Counted from the first letter of the stretch, positions 45,703 through 55,523 are shown. The stretch: DNA of 64,000 nt from Pseudomonas frederiksbergensis (GCF_900105495.1 NZ_FNTF01000002.1:781501-845500); one strand, 5' to 3'. The notes: generated by a model from the letters alone, not told the origin. Numbers and translations: made by a program.

Positions 45703-47103
45703 ATGACCGAAGTTGCCCTCGCACCCGCCACCCCGCACGCTCCGTCGGTTATTCGGCTGATGCTGGGCAAATTGGGTATCGCCTACGAAGAAGTCATCGA
45801 CCATCACGGCCTGAACGCCGCACGCAAAGTGCAGGCTGTTCTGCTCGATGACGCCGTGGGCACCCTCATGGTGCTGTTCCCGCAGAACCAATTGCTGGAC
45901 CTCAACAGCCTCGCTGAATTGACGGGCCGCCGCCTCACCGCCGTGTCGACCGAACGGCTGGTAAAAATGCTCGGCAAACACAATCTGAGCCTGCTGCCCG
46001 GCATGCCGGCGCTTACCAGTACACCGTGCCTGTATGAAGAATGCCTGCTGCGCGAGCCGAAGTTGCTGATCAACTCGGGCGAGCCGGGCGTGTTGCTGGA
46101 GATCACCAGCGAAGACTTCAAGACCATGCTCACCAAGGCCAGCGCCGCCAACTTCGGCGAAGCCCTGACCAGCATTCGCCCGAACCTGGACCGCCCTCAC
46201 GATGACCGCGAGGAAATCACCCAGGCCGTTCAAGCATTCACCGCGCGACGCATCCAGCAACGCCTGGAAGAGACCATCGAAATTCCGCCGCTGGCCGAGA
46301 CCGCGCAGAAAATCATCAAACTGCGCGTCGACCCCAACGCCACCATCGACGACATCACCGGCGTCGTCGAAACCGACCCTGCCCTGGCCGCACAAGTTGT
46401 GAGCTGGGCAGCCTCGCCGTACTACGCGTCGCCGGGCAAGATTCGTTCAGTAGAAGACGCCATCGTGCGGGTGCTGGGTTTCGACCTGGTGATCAACCTG
46501 GCGCTGGGCCTGGCTCTGGGCAAAACCCTGAGCCTGCCAAAAGACCATCCGCAACACACCACGCCGTACTGGCAGCAATCGATCTACACCGCCGCCGTCA
46601 TCGAAGGCCTGACCCGCGCCATGCCCCGCGCCCAGCGCCCGGAAGCCGGCCTGACCTACCTCGCCGGCCTGCTGCACAACTTTGGCTACTTGCTGCTGGC
46701 CCACGTGTTCCCACCGCATTTCTCGCTGATCTGCCGCCACCTGGAGGTCAACCCGCACCTGTGCCACAGCTACGTCGAGCAGCACTTGCTGGGTATCAGC
46801 CGTGAACAGATCGGCTCGTGGCTGATGCGCTACTGGGACATGCCCGACGAACTGGCCACCGCGCTGCGCTTCCAGCACGACCCGAGTTACGACGGCGATT
46901 ACGCCGAGTACCCGAACCTCGTGTGCCTGGCGGTGCGCTTGCTGCGTAGCCGCGGAGTCGGGTCCGGGCCGGATGAAGACATCCCGGATGCGTTACTGGA
47001 GCGTGTGGGGCTGACGCGCGACAAGGCCAACGACGTGGTCAGCAAGGTTCTGGAAGCAGAAGTGCTGCTGCGTGAACTGGCTTCGCAATTCAGCCAACCC
47101 TGA
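45703..47103 (+). CDS. YbaK-like/HDOD two-domain protein
   Basis: A 466-aa protein. Residues about 10-150 resemble the YbaK/aminoacyl-tRNA deacylase fold (VIRLMLGKLGIAYEEVIDHHG...AVLLDDAVGTLMVLFPQNQLLDLNSLAELTGRRLTAV...LPGMPAL). Residues about 200-430 are an HDOD domain (IEIPPLAETAQKIIKLRVDPNATIDDITGVVETDPALAAQVVSWAASPYY...). HDOD proteins of pseudomonads act in signalling, but the output here is unknown. The gene stands 78 nt after recG and may be co-transcribed with it. The start site has a weak Shine-Dalgarno. Confidence 0.85.
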   Translation: MTEVALAPATPHAPSVIRLMLGKLGIAYEEVIDHHGLNAARKVQAVLLDDAVGTLMVLFPQNQLLDLNSLAELTGRRLTAVSTERLVKMLGKHNLSLLPGMPALTSTPCLYEECLLREPKLLINSGEPGVLLEITSEDFKTMLTKASAANFGEALTSIRPNLDRPHDDREEITQAVQAFTARRIQQRLEETIEIPPLAETAQKIIKLRVDPNATIDDITGVVETDPALAAQVVSWAASPYYASPGKIRSVEDAIVRVLGFDLVINLALGLALGKTLSLPKDHPQHTTPYWQQSIYTAAVIEGLTRAMPRAQRPEAGLTYLAGLLHNFGYLLLAHVFPPHFSLICRHLEVNPHLCHSYVEQHLLGISREQIGSWLMRYWDMPDELATALRFQHDPSYDGDYAEYPNLVCLAVRLLRSRGVGSGPDEDIPDALLERVGLTRDKANDVVSKVLEAEVLLRELASQFSQP

Positions 47104-47110
47104 AAAGCTT

Positions 47111-47169
47111 CGCGGGCAAGCCTCGCTCCTACGGATCACCAAACCCTGTAGGAGCGAGGCTTGCCCGCG
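47111..47169. repeat. REP inverted pair, CGCGGGCAAGCCTCGCTCCTAC type
   Basis: CGCGGGCAAGCCTCGCTCCT and its inverted copy GTAGGAGCGAGGCTTGCCCG are separated by about 18 nt, right after the HDOD gene. The short spacer makes a compact hairpin that could also end transcription. Confidence 0.88.
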
Positions 47170-47201
47170 ATGAATCCACCTCGGTCTAACTGACCACCAC
47201 C

Positions 47202-47356
47202 CCCTGTGGCGAGGGGACTTCTCCCCGTTCGACTGCGCAGCAGTCGCAAACCCAGCCAACACGGTATGTCAGATACACCCAAGGTCTCAGGCTTCAGGGC
47301 CGCTTCGCAGCCCAACGGGGCGGTGCGACGCTTCGCCAAGTCCCCTCGCCACAGGG
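47202..47356. repeat. REP-like inverted pair, GTGGCGAGGGGACTT type
   Basis: Arms CCCTGTGGCGAGGGGACTTC and GAAGTCCCCTCGCCACAGGG-type (inverted) enclose palindromic blocks GACTGCGCAGCAGTC and CCGCTTCGCAGCCC. Same type as 24541 and 57498. Together with the pair at 47111 it fills the 266-bp gap between the HDOD and SCP2-like genes, and I see no other gene there. Confidence 0.88.
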
Positions 47357-47369
47357 TTAATCATCAACC

Positions 47370-47759
47370 TCAAGCCTTGGTTTTAGCCTTCGCCTTCCTC
47401 GGCTTCAAATACTTGGTCAACCCCTGGAACCAGATCACCAGCGCCGGGTTACCCTTGATCTGAATCGACTTGTCCTGAATCCCCGTCATGAACGCCAACT
47501 GCTTGTTCTTCGCCTGCATCGTGGCAAAGCCATATGCCGCATCTTTAAAGGCAATCGCAAACGCTGGCTCGGCATACACGCCGGACTTGCTGGTGATGCG
47601 CTGATCCTTCACAAAGAAATGCCGCGCCACTTTCCCGTCCAGGGTCTGTAGCTGAAACACCAAGTCTTTATCACCCAACTGCTGCTGAAACGCAGGATTA
47701 GTCCGACTGGCCTTAGCCATCAACAAACCCAGCATCCACAGAAGAAAACGAAATTTCAT
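47370..47759 (-). CDS. SCP2-like sterol-binding-domain protein
   Basis: A 129-aa small protein with a hydrophobic start (MKFRFLLWMLGLLMAKAS). The core looks like an SCP2 lipid-binding domain: KDLVFQLQTLDGKVARHFFVKDQRI...AFAIAFKDAAYGFATM...IQIKGNPALVIWFQGLTKYLKP. The C-terminal tail is Lys-rich (KPRKAKAKTKA). Lipid binding is inferred from the fold pattern. The ATG at 47759 is chosen because the hydrophobic start follows it directly; a 17-residue extension is unsupported. Confidence 0.7.
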   Translation of the reverse strand: MKFRFLLWMLGLLMAKASRTNPAFQQQLGDKDLVFQLQTLDGKVARHFFVKDQRITSKSGVYAEPAFAIAFKDAAYGFATMQAKNKQLAFMTGIQDKSIQIKGNPALVIWFQGLTKYLKPRKAKAKTKA

Positions 47760-47911
47760 GCGCACAGCCTCAGAGAAAAGTGAACGGCCGGCGCAGTGTA
47801 GCGGCTTCATGCAAGAACGCCACTATCTGCTTACGTTAGAAGAAGATGAACCACTTTTCTCGCATGATGACCGCCAAGTCACACTTTCCAACTACCGCCC
47901 CCCGCGTACCT

Positions 47912-47965
47912 GATCGTTCCCACGCTCCCGCGTGGGAATGCATCCCGTGACGCTCCGCGTCACTT
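47912..47965. repeat. Palindrome GATCGTTCCCACGC..GCGTGGGAATG and neighbour
   Basis: GATCGTTCCCACGCTCCCGC followed by GTGGGAATG, then GTGACGCTCCGCGTCAC. The first half matches the palindrome at 9881-9911. It is the only recognisable element in the 290-bp gap 47760-48049 after the T6SS cluster. Confidence 0.7.
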
Positions 47966-48049
47966 CCCGATACCGGCCCTACAAACCCAATCCTTGATCC
48001 CCCCAAACCTCTCGGACATTTCCTTCAACACGCCACGCGCAATCACCCA

Positions 48050-49075
48050 TTACGCCCGCAGTCGCAGACGTTGCAGCCATGGCGAAATGACGCCCATGGC
48101 GGTGCGCGCGAATGTGTCACGCAGTTGCGCCGCAGTGACGGTCCGCTTTGCCACATCGAAAGCCAGCGCCATTCGCAGGGCTGGCCAGCATTGTTTCGGG
48201 AGATTCCCGGGGGCGTGCAACTGGCGGTCGAGGTGGCCGTCGCGGGCCTTGGTCGAGGGCAAGCGGCGGAACGGGTGTTTGCCGCTCGCCAATTCGTACA
48301 ACACGCAGGCCACGCCGTACACATCCGCACGGGCCGACAGCGGTTGGCCTTCGAGCAGTTCGGAAGCAGCGTAGCCGGGGGTCCAGGCGTTGAAGCGGCT
48401 GCGACTCAGCTGCGGCAGGCCGGGCAGGATGCCCTCCTCGGCCTGGCCCAGACCGAAGTCGAACAGGCGCACGCCTTCTTCACTGAGCATGACGTTGCTC
48501 GGTTTGATGTCGCCGTGCAGCACGCCGCGAGCGTGGGCGTAGGCCAACGCGTCGAGCAGCGGCAGCGCGATATCGCGCAGTTCTTTCCACGGCAGGCCCA
48601 GGGGCCGCTCGCAGAGTAATTTGTCCAGGGTCAGCCCACGCATGAGTTCCATCGTGATGAAGGCTCGCTGGCAGTCGGTGTCCACTTCAAAGCTGTGCAA
48701 ACGCAGCACGTTGTCGTGGCGCAGTCGTCGGGTCAGGGCGAACTCGCTGTAGAGCAAGGCACTGGCGTCCGGCGATTCGGCAAATTCTTCGCTGAGGATT
48801 TTCAACGCGATGTAAGGGTCGGGGTCGCCGAACTGTTCGCTCAGCAAATCCCGTGCGCGGTAAACCGTGCCCATGCCGCCAGCCCCCAGCAGGCGCTCGA
48901 TGCGGTAACGGCCTGCGAGTACGTCGGGCAGTTCACCGACCCTGGCCCGGGACTGCGCCGGCACGGCCTTATGCGGCTTTGCGTTCAGAGGCTTGGCGAA
49001 CGCAAAGTAAGTCAGGTTATTGGCTTCTTCCTCGCTCACCAGCAGGTCGTCGGTCGGTGACATGAGTTCAGTCAT
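48050..49075 (-). CDS. stk1: T6SS serine/threonine kinase (Stk1/PpkA type)
   Basis: A 341-aa Hanks-type kinase. The P-loop is LLGAGGMGTVYRARD (about residue 62), the VAIK-type Lys is in YIALKIL, the catalytic loop is VLHGDIKPSNVML (HGD in place of HRD), and DFGLG follows. There is no obvious C-terminal von Willebrand domain or membrane segment, so it is much shorter than PpkA of HSI-1 and matches Stk1 of HSI-2. The last gene of the cluster, its ATG overlaps the phosphatase stop (ATGA). A probable target is the Fha protein at 56032. Confidence 0.9.
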   Translation of the reverse strand: MTELMSPTDDLLVSEEEANNLTYFAFAKPLNAKPHKAVPAQSRARVGELPDVLAGRYRIERLLGAGGMGTVYRARDLLSEQFGDPDPYIALKILSEEFAESPDASALLYSEFALTRRLRHDNVLRLHSFEVDTDCQRAFITMELMRGLTLDKLLCERPLGLPWKELRDIALPLLDALAYAHARGVLHGDIKPSNVMLSEEGVRLFDFGLGQAEEGILPGLPQLSRSRFNAWTPGYAASELLEGQPLSARADVYGVACVLYELASGKHPFRRLPSTKARDGHLDRQLHAPGNLPKQCWPALRMALAFDVAKRTVTAAQLRDTFARTAMGVISPWLQRLRLRA

Positions 49076-49800
49076 TGGCGGATCACCACGGCGGTCAGAT
49101 TGTCCCGGGCCGAGCCACGCAGAGCAGCGTCGAACAGACGTTCCAGCGCAACTCGCGGCACAGCCAGGCTCAGGGCGTTGCCAATGGCATCGCTGGTCAG
49201 CCCTTGATACAAACCGTCGCTGCACAACAAAAACGCATCGCCGGGATAGACCTCGAGTTCCAACACCTCCAGCTTCAGCTGCTCGGCAGCCCCGACCGCG
49301 CGGGTCAACGCATGAGCTGAAGGATGCGCGCGGGCGTCTTCGATGCTCATGTTTTGCTCGTCGATCAGTTGCTGTTGCAGCGAATGATCCTTGGACAGCT
49401 GATACAAACGCTGGCCACGCCACAGGTAGCAACGGCTGTCGCCGGCCCAGATACACGCCGCGCGATTGCCTTCCAGCAGCAGCGCCACCACGGTGCTGCC
49501 CATGATGCTGTCGTGGCGCCCGGCGGTGACGGTCAACTCCTGGCCCAAGCGACGGTTGAGCCAGTGCAAGCACTGGCGAATACCGTTGAGCCGTTCGTCG
49601 AAGTCGTCCTGAACCGGCAGTTCCGCCAGACTGGCGACGATCAACTGGCTGGCGATGTCGCCCCCCTGATGACCGCCCATGCCGTCCGCGACCACCCACA
49701 GCCCCTGCTGCGGACAGTCGAGAAAAGCATCTTCGTTGCGCGCCCGAACCTTGCCCGGATCGGTACGCGCAGCGCTGCGCCAGGGGCTGGCAACCCGCAT
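49072..49800 (-). CDS. stp1: T6SS PP2C-type protein phosphatase (Stp1/PppA)
   Basis: A 242-aa PPM/PP2C phosphatase. Metal and catalytic motifs: DPGKVRARNEDAF, WVVADGMGGHQGGDIAS, GDSRCYLWRG and the C-terminal DNLTAVVIR. It is expected to reverse phosphorylation by the adjacent kinase. Start and stop are interlocked with neighbours: its ATG shares the TGATG with the tssM stop, and its stop overlaps the kinase ATG by 4 nt. Confidence 0.93.
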   Translation of the reverse strand: MRVASPWRSAARTDPGKVRARNEDAFLDCPQQGLWVVADGMGGHQGGDIASQLIVASLAELPVQDDFDERLNGIRQCLHWLNRRLGQELTVTAGRHDSIMGSTVVALLLEGNRAACIWAGDSRCYLWRGQRLYQLSKDHSLQQQLIDEQNMSIEDARAHPSAHALTRAVGAAEQLKLEVLELEVYPGDAFLLCSDGLYQGLTSDAIGNALSLAVPRVALERLFDAALRGSARDNLTAVVIRQ

Positions 49801-52800
49801 CAGAGCTGCACCGGCATACGGAAAGTACGCAGCACACCCATGTCGAACGGGTTCGGCGTGCGCTGGCTCGACAGCAAGTAATTGGCGCGCAGGCCGCCCA
49901 CGTCAGCTTTGAGCACCAGCACGTCGCGACCGCTCAGGTACTCGGTCTGCATCAAGTCGAACAGACGGAACAGCGACCATGGACCGGTGTTTTTCTCGAT
50001 GCCGATCGGGCGGCCAGCCATTTTGTCGAGGACCAGGCTGGTGCGACCGTCTTCAGCATCGGTCGGCCATTTGAACGACACCGGCACGATCGGGCCGTGA
50101 CGGTATTCGATGGTCTTGTCGCCAAACTTGAACTCGGAACGGCTGACGGCCGGGTCGAGGGTGTATGGCTCCAATTTGAATTGCACTTGCGGCTCGGCCG
50201 GATTGATCGAGAAGAAGCTCTGGCGGATCACTTTTGCCGCGGCCATCTGGTCGAGGTAGACCTTGGAGATCGGCATGCTGTGCCCGTCGATGCTGCGCAG
50301 ACGGTAGTTGCCTGGATCGCCACTCACGAACGGACGCATGTACGTATCAAAGAAGCGATCGTTGATGCCCTGCGCCTTGAAGAACTCGCGGAAGTCGCTG
50401 ATCGCAACATCGCTGGTGCTGTGGGCGCTGAACGGATAGCGCTTGTTGATCGCCTTGCCATAGAAGCTGTACAGCTCGCTCTGATAACGCTGGTTCAGGT
50501 ATTGGTAGGAATCGTTGAGCACCAGACGCCAAGTGTCTTCGGCGAGCACGTTGAACCACACGCTGACCGGGCGCGGCAGACGGTTCGACGCATGGCGCAA
50601 GTTGCTCAGCGCATCACGCTGGCCGTTCATGCGGGTCTTGGCCATTTCGAACGCAGCCTGTTCCGGCGCACTGGCACGTGCCAGGCTCGCCAGTTGCAGT
50701 TGCAGTTCGTTGAGCGCCGCCAGGGCCGGGGTCAAATCAGCGGTCGGGCCATTGTTGTCATCCAGCAAACGGTGCAGCGGTTCGAAGCGGCGTTGCAGGG
50801 ATTTTTTCGCGGTGTCGGGCAGCTGCTTTGCCATATGAGCGGTCATGTCTGCGGCTTTGCCAGCTGCAGCTGCCGCGAGTTTTCCGAGCTTGCCGCCCTT
50901 CTCGCCGAGTTTGCCAGCCGACTCGACAGCGTCACCGGCACTGTCGGCGAGCACAGGAAAACGGGTGTTCTCGCGCACTTCCACCAGCAACTGCAGTACT
51001 GGCGAGTTGGCGGAGGTCAGGCCCGCCAGTTGCTCGGCGCCTTCACCGGAGTGGTTGATCGGTGGCAAGGCAACCTGGCCAACCGCTTCACTCCAGAAGT
51101 TGGCGTAGTCGCGGAAGTACAGCTGCTCCAGTTCGACCATCAGGCGACGCAAGTCCATGCCGCTGATGCCCGAGCCTTCGCCCAGCACCCAGTTGTCCCG
51201 CAGGATATCGGTGACCAGCGCAGTGCCCTGGATCGAGAAATATTGCTGATAACCCTGTTGCGTGTAGAAACCCGGAATCACGTATTCGGTGCCGACAAAC
51301 AGCGCACCTTGCGGGCCCAAGTGTTGGCTCAAACGATAGTCCGGCAGGTGGCGGGCCTGCTCGCGCAGCATCCGGTAAACAACGTTGGCCAGCGACTCGC
51401 TGCGCAACACCTGACGCGCCTGATCCACCAGTCGATCGTCCAGCGGGTAGATAAACGGTTGCTGCAGCAAACGTTCGAAGTGCGTGTTCAATCCGTTCTG
51501 CACGGACGTGTTGCCGGCGTAACGCAGGGACCAGTCAGTGGCGACCCAAGTCTTGAGCCAGCCCGCATCGCGGCGGTCTTTCATGTTCAGCATCAGGTAC
51601 GCACGCAGGCTGTTGAGCAAGCGTTCGCGGTCCTTCATGTTGGCGCGGATCTGCCCTTCCAGCAGCGTCGCGACCCGTGGCAGCAGTTGCGCTTCAAGCT
51701 CGCGCTCGTAGGCCTCCTCGACCACCGGATTGACCTCTTCGCCTTGGTACAGACCACCCCGTTCGTGGTACGACACGTCACCTTTTTTCGGGAAGACCTG
51801 AGTCGCCGCGTAACGGGTGTCGAGGGTCTTGAGCGCCGCCATGGAATCATCACGCGCGGTCAGGGCCGAGCGTTGTTGGGTCCAGTGTTGCGTCAGGTTA
51901 CGCAGGTTTTCCAGGCGCTCGTAGTTGGCTGAGAAGCCGCCCGCCCACAGCATGCCAAACAGCACCAGTGCCGCCAATGCGCCCACGTACAGGGCACGTT
52001 GCCCCCAATGGATGCGGCGGCGCTCGCGCTTGTCCAGACCGGCCAGATCGGCCTCGGGGAAAATCACCCGGCTGAACAGATGATGAATGAAGCGCGAACG
52101 GCCGCTGTGCAAGGTCGGTAGTACGTCAGCGGTAGTCTGGTCCATCTCTTGAGTCAGGCGCGGCGCACTGGTCAGGTAGAAACCGCGCAACTGGCTGAAA
52201 CGCTGGTAGCGGTTACCAGTGAACGCCTTATCGACGAACAGGCACAGACGCTCGCCGATTTGCCCCAGTTTATGCGGGAAGTCGAGGATACGACCGCGGC
52301 GCTGGGTGTTGCGCTCCTGGTGCATGCGCATGATCACCTGGCTGTTCAGGCGATGCAGCAGCGCTTCGAACTCGCCGCGCAGGACGGCGACGTCGGCGTC
52401 GCCCTGCTCTTTGCCGAAGGTGGTACCGAGCACTTGATCGCTTTCTTCGCGGGTCAGTTGATCGAAGAACTCGTCGAAACCGAGCAGCTTGTCAGCCTTG
52501 CTCAGCACCAGGTAAACCGGCACATTGACGTGCAGTTTCTGATGCACCTCTTGCAGACGCACACGCACCAGCCGAGCCAGGGAGTCGAGTTCGTCCTCGG
52601 TATTGTCCAGCAGTGTTTCTACTGGAATGGTCACCAGCACACCGTTCAAAGGGCGATTGCGCCGACGCTTGCGTAGCAGGTCGAGCAAGAGGCTCCAGGC
52701 GCTGCCATCGACTTCGGCATCCGCCTGGGTCAGGTAACGCCCGGCGGTGTCGATCAGTACACCGTGGTCGGCAAAATACCAGTCGCAATGCCGAGTGCCC

Positions 52801-53306
52801 TGGGAGTTGCGGGAGAGTCGATCGATCCTGTTGATCGGAAACTCAAGGCCCGAGAAGTCCAACAGGCTGGTCTTGCCACTGCCCTGCGGACCGATCAGCA
52901 AGTACCAAGGCAAATCACTGCGCCAGCGTTCACTGCGACCGCGATAGAGACTCGAAGTCTTCAGGGTTTGCAACGCATCCTTGAAGCACAGGTGAAGCTC
53001 TTTCCGGTCTTTGTCGATCAACTCGTCACGGCGGATACGAACCTGACCGGCTTCGCTGCCTTCGAAGGCTTTCTTGCGTTCGCCAGCGCGCCAACTGACG
53101 AAGACCATGGTCAGGCCCCAGACCAGGAACAGCACACTGCTGGTCAGCAAGCGCGAAGTCGAGCCTTCCCAGAATTTGTAATCATCGACCGCCAGCAGCG
53201 GCCCGACAAACCACACCAGCAGCGCGATAAACAGCACCAGCAGCAAGGTCCAAACCCAGGTCTGGCGCAAGAATGCGCCGACTTTCTTGAAAAGCTTTTT
53301 CATCAC
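49800..53306 (-). CDS. tssM: T6SS inner-membrane protein TssM (IcmF)
   Basis: An 1168-aa IcmF protein, usual length. Two N-terminal membrane segments (residues about 16-40 and 55-72) come first. Then comes a cytoplasmic NTPase domain with intact Walker A GPQGSGKTSLLD at 139-150, a third membrane segment near 445-460 (LYVGALAALVLFGMLWAGGF), and a large periplasmic part. With TssL and TssJ it forms the membrane complex. The retained Walker A suggests nucleotide binding. It lies 10 nt after tssL. Confidence 0.96.
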   Translation of the reverse strand: MMKKLFKKVGAFLRQTWVWTLLLVLFIALLVWFVGPLLAVDDYKFWEGSTSRLLTSSVLFLVWGLTMVFVSWRAGERKKAFEGSEAGQVRIRRDELIDKDRKELHLCFKDALQTLKTSSLYRGRSERWRSDLPWYLLIGPQGSGKTSLLDFSGLEFPINRIDRLSRNSQGTRHCDWYFADHGVLIDTAGRYLTQADAEVDGSAWSLLLDLLRKRRRNRPLNGVLVTIPVETLLDNTEDELDSLARLVRVRLQEVHQKLHVNVPVYLVLSKADKLLGFDEFFDQLTREESDQVLGTTFGKEQGDADVAVLRGEFEALLHRLNSQVIMRMHQERNTQRRGRILDFPHKLGQIGERLCLFVDKAFTGNRYQRFSQLRGFYLTSAPRLTQEMDQTTADVLPTLHSGRSRFIHHLFSRVIFPEADLAGLDKRERRRIHWGQRALYVGALAALVLFGMLWAGGFSANYERLENLRNLTQHWTQQRSALTARDDSMAALKTLDTRYAATQVFPKKGDVSYHERGGLYQGEEVNPVVEEAYERELEAQLLPRVATLLEGQIRANMKDRERLLNSLRAYLMLNMKDRRDAGWLKTWVATDWSLRYAGNTSVQNGLNTHFERLLQQPFIYPLDDRLVDQARQVLRSESLANVVYRMLREQARHLPDYRLSQHLGPQGALFVGTEYVIPGFYTQQGYQQYFSIQGTALVTDILRDNWVLGEGSGISGMDLRRLMVELEQLYFRDYANFWSEAVGQVALPPINHSGEGAEQLAGLTSANSPVLQLLVEVRENTRFPVLADSAGDAVESAGKLGEKGGKLGKLAAAAAGKAADMTAHMAKQLPDTAKKSLQRRFEPLHRLLDDNNGPTADLTPALAALNELQLQLASLARASAPEQAAFEMAKTRMNGQRDALSNLRHASNRLPRPVSVWFNVLAEDTWRLVLNDSYQYLNQRYQSELYSFYGKAINKRYPFSAHSTSDVAISDFREFFKAQGINDRFFDTYMRPFVSGDPGNYRLRSIDGHSMPISKVYLDQMAAAKVIRQSFFSINPAEPQVQFKLEPYTLDPAVSRSEFKFGDKTIEYRHGPIVPVSFKWPTDAEDGRTSLVLDKMAGRPIGIEKNTGPWSLFRLFDLMQTEYLSGRDVLVLKADVGGLRANYLLSSQRTPNPFDMGVLRTFRMPVQL

Positions 53307-53316
53307 AGGTCTCTAT

Positions 53317-54186
53317 TTACAGCTGCGGCTGAACCGCCGCCGAATCAAGCGGCTGATAGGGTTGCAGAACGGTTTCGCGTTGTTCGCCCAGTACCCAGGC
53401 GAAGCCTGAATACATCACCGCAAGGCAAACCACGGTGAACAGCACCACCATCCACGCCGGCACGATGCGCACCAGGCTGCGGCGCTGATCGTTCAAGCCT
53501 TCCCAATGGGGCGACAGTTCGCGCGGCACGTCGCCGCGCAACTGACGAATCTGCCGATACAAGGCGTCGCGCAGGCCTTCGAGTTCGAGCACGCCGCGGG
53601 CTTGCACCCGGTACTTGCCTTCAAAACCGAGGGACAGGCACAAGTACATCAGTTCCAGCATTGGCAGGTGCTTGGCCGGGTTTTTCGACAGGCGATCCAG
53701 CAGCTGGAAAAACTTCTCGCCGCCAAAGGTTTCGTTGTGGAAGCTGCTGAGCAGGCTCATCTGCGACCACTCGCTTTTATTGCCCCACGATGTGGTCACG
53801 ACGGCTTCGTCGGCCACGGTGCAGAGCACGTAACGCGCGGCCATCATCTGACTGCTTTCGGCGCCGTTGCGCAGCGCTTGTACTTCAAACAGTTTGAGCC
53901 TGGCGGTCAGTCGCTCGTTGAGCGCGTACAGGTCTTCGCGGTTGCCGCTGTGCTTGAGTCGCACCACTTCCGACAGCAAGTCGGACGCCGCCGACACCAG
54001 TGAATTAAGGCTGATGTTGAACACTTCGGCCGGGCGCAAACGCGCGGCGTAAATCATCCGTTGTTCCAACTGTTCGATACGCGGCGGTGCCGTGGAGTCC
54101 GTCAGCGGACTCGACGCCGGGCCGTTGCCCTGACGGTCGAGCAGAACAGTTTTGTCGTCCTGATTTTGTTCCATGTCCTTGGTCAT
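53317..54186 (-). CDS. tssL: T6SS inner-membrane protein TssL (DotU)
   Basis: A 289-aa DotU/IcmH protein: LRPAEVFNISLNSLVSAASDLLSEV, the helical cytoplasmic domain (YVLCTVADEAVVTTSWGNKSEW, FHNETFGGEKFFQLLDRL, LELMYLCLSLGFEGKYRVQ), and a single C-terminal membrane helix (AWMVVLFTVVCLAVMYSGFAW). It has no OmpA-type peptidoglycan-binding extension, so the apparatus must anchor to the wall through another protein. The start may be M1 (54186) or M5 (54174). Confidence 0.95.
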   Translation of the reverse strand: MTKDMEQNQDDKTVLLDRQGNGPASSPLTDSTAPPRIEQLEQRMIYAARLRPAEVFNISLNSLVSAASDLLSEVVRLKHSGNREDLYALNERLTARLKLFEVQALRNGAESSQMMAARYVLCTVADEAVVTTSWGNKSEWSQMSLLSSFHNETFGGEKFFQLLDRLSKNPAKHLPMLELMYLCLSLGFEGKYRVQARGVLELEGLRDALYRQIRQLRGDVPRELSPHWEGLNDQRRSLVRIVPAWMVVLFTVVCLAVMYSGFAWVLGEQRETVLQPYQPLDSAAVQPQL

Positions 54187-54191
54187 GTCGG

Positions 54192-55523
54192 TCAGTTCCT
54201 GATGGCCCAGAATTTCAGTTCAAGCTCGGCGAATTCGCCGGACACGTGGAACGCAAAGCCGCCGGAGCGCTCGAGTTGCGCCAGGTCTTCGGAATTGAGT
54301 TCGAGGATGAAATAGGTTTTGTTGGAGTGGAACGCGATCTGCCGCGGGGCCACCGGCAATGGTTTGACCTTGATGCCCGGCAGATGCAGGTTGACCAGTT
54401 GGCGGATACGCTCCACCGGACCGACCTTGAGGTGCGCCGGCAAGCGATGGCGCAGTTCTTCGGAGTCGCAGTTGGCACTGGCGGCGAGCACGAACGAGGC
54501 CGAGCCCAACAGTTTGTGATCGTGCAATGGCGAGACGATGATCCCGTACTGACGGGCTTGCAGGACCAGTTCGATGGCGTGCTGTTCGAGTACCATCGAC
54601 AGCACCTGGCGAATCGCTTCCATCAGCTTGCGGAAGCTCGCGCCCTGATCGCTGTGCTGGTAACGGCTGTCCAGACGGGGGCGTTTGCTCTCGCTGGAAA
54701 ACGTCGCCAGCTCGCCGAGCATGGTCAGCAACGTGCGATACAACGCTTCCGGGTGAACCTGTTCCAGACCGAGGTAATGGCGCAGCAGCATTTCGGTGCG
54801 GTTGATCAACTGCAGCATCATGAAGTCGCCGATTTCCGCGCCACCGACCTTGCCATTGGAGCCGATCCGCTCGGCGATGGTCTCGCCCCGGTGACCAAGC
54901 ATGCTGATCACTTCTTTCAGGCACGACAGCAGATAACTGGACGAATGCGCCTGAATGTAGGTCGGCACAAAGTCCGGGTCGAGGCTGATCACGCCGTCGG
55001 GCGTGGTGTCGAGCACTTCGCAGATCTTCAGTTTCACGTAGGCCTGGTCGCTCTGCTGCTCACCAAGCAACAGTTTGAAGTCCGGGCGACCGCAGCTGAC
55101 CTGGCTGGCAAAATTGTCGCCGGCGTTGGAGTCGGCGACTTCCGCTTCGTACGCGGTGTAACGCGCCAGCACGTCGGACTGCTCAGGACGACGGGACTCG
55201 ATGTGATTACCGGTGACCAGCGGCAGTGCCAGGTAGATCGGCGTGTTACCGGTGTTCGGCGGCACGTCCAGGGCCAACGGCTCGGTGTTGCCGCCGAGGT
55301 CGAACAGGCTGCCGTCCGGCAGAATCCCCGAGGCCTGGCTGATCACCAACTTGCCCATGTTGAGAAACTGCAAGTCGATGTCCAGGTCGAGGAAGCCCCA
55401 TATGTAGCTGCCCAGCAACCGGGTACGGGTCTTCATCTGGTGGTCGTAGTAACGATCGTTGTGCTGGAAGTGCTGCGGGCGCAGCAGCATGCCTTCCTGC
55501 CAAATCACTTTATGGGAATTCAT
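54192..55523 (-). CDS. tssK: T6SS baseplate protein TssK
   Basis: A 443-aa TssK with the family start VIWQEGMLLRPQHFQHNDRYYD and the PLVTG/LYLALP shoulder region. It connects the baseplate to the TssJLM membrane complex. It is 2 nt after tssJ and 5 nt before tssL. Confidence 0.95.
   Translation of the reverse strand: MNSHKVIWQEGMLLRPQHFQHNDRYYDHQMKTRTRLLGSYIWGFLDLDIDLQFLNMGKLVISQASGILPDGSLFDLGGNTEPLALDVPPNTGNTPIYLALPLVTGNHIESRRPEQSDVLARYTAYEAEVADSNAGDNFASQVSCGRPDFKLLLGEQQSDQAYVKLKICEVLDTTPDGVISLDPDFVPTYIQAHSSSYLLSCLKEVISMLGHRGETIAERIGSNGKVGGAEIGDFMMLQLINRTEMLLRHYLGLEQVHPEALYRTLLTMLGELATFSSESKRPRLDSRYQHSDQGASFRKLMEAIRQVLSMVLEQHAIELVLQARQYGIIVSPLHDHKLLGSASFVLAASANCDSEELRHRLPAHLKVGPVERIRQLVNLHLPGIKVKPLPVAPRQIAFHSNKTYFILELNSEDLAQLERSGGFAFHVSGEFAELELKFWAIRN

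Noticed and set aside
48050..49837. A 595-aa fused kinase reading that starts at 49837
   Set aside because: The first 254 residues are an out-of-frame reading of the phosphatase gene. The real kinase start is the ATG at 49075, which overlaps the phosphatase stop by 4 nt.
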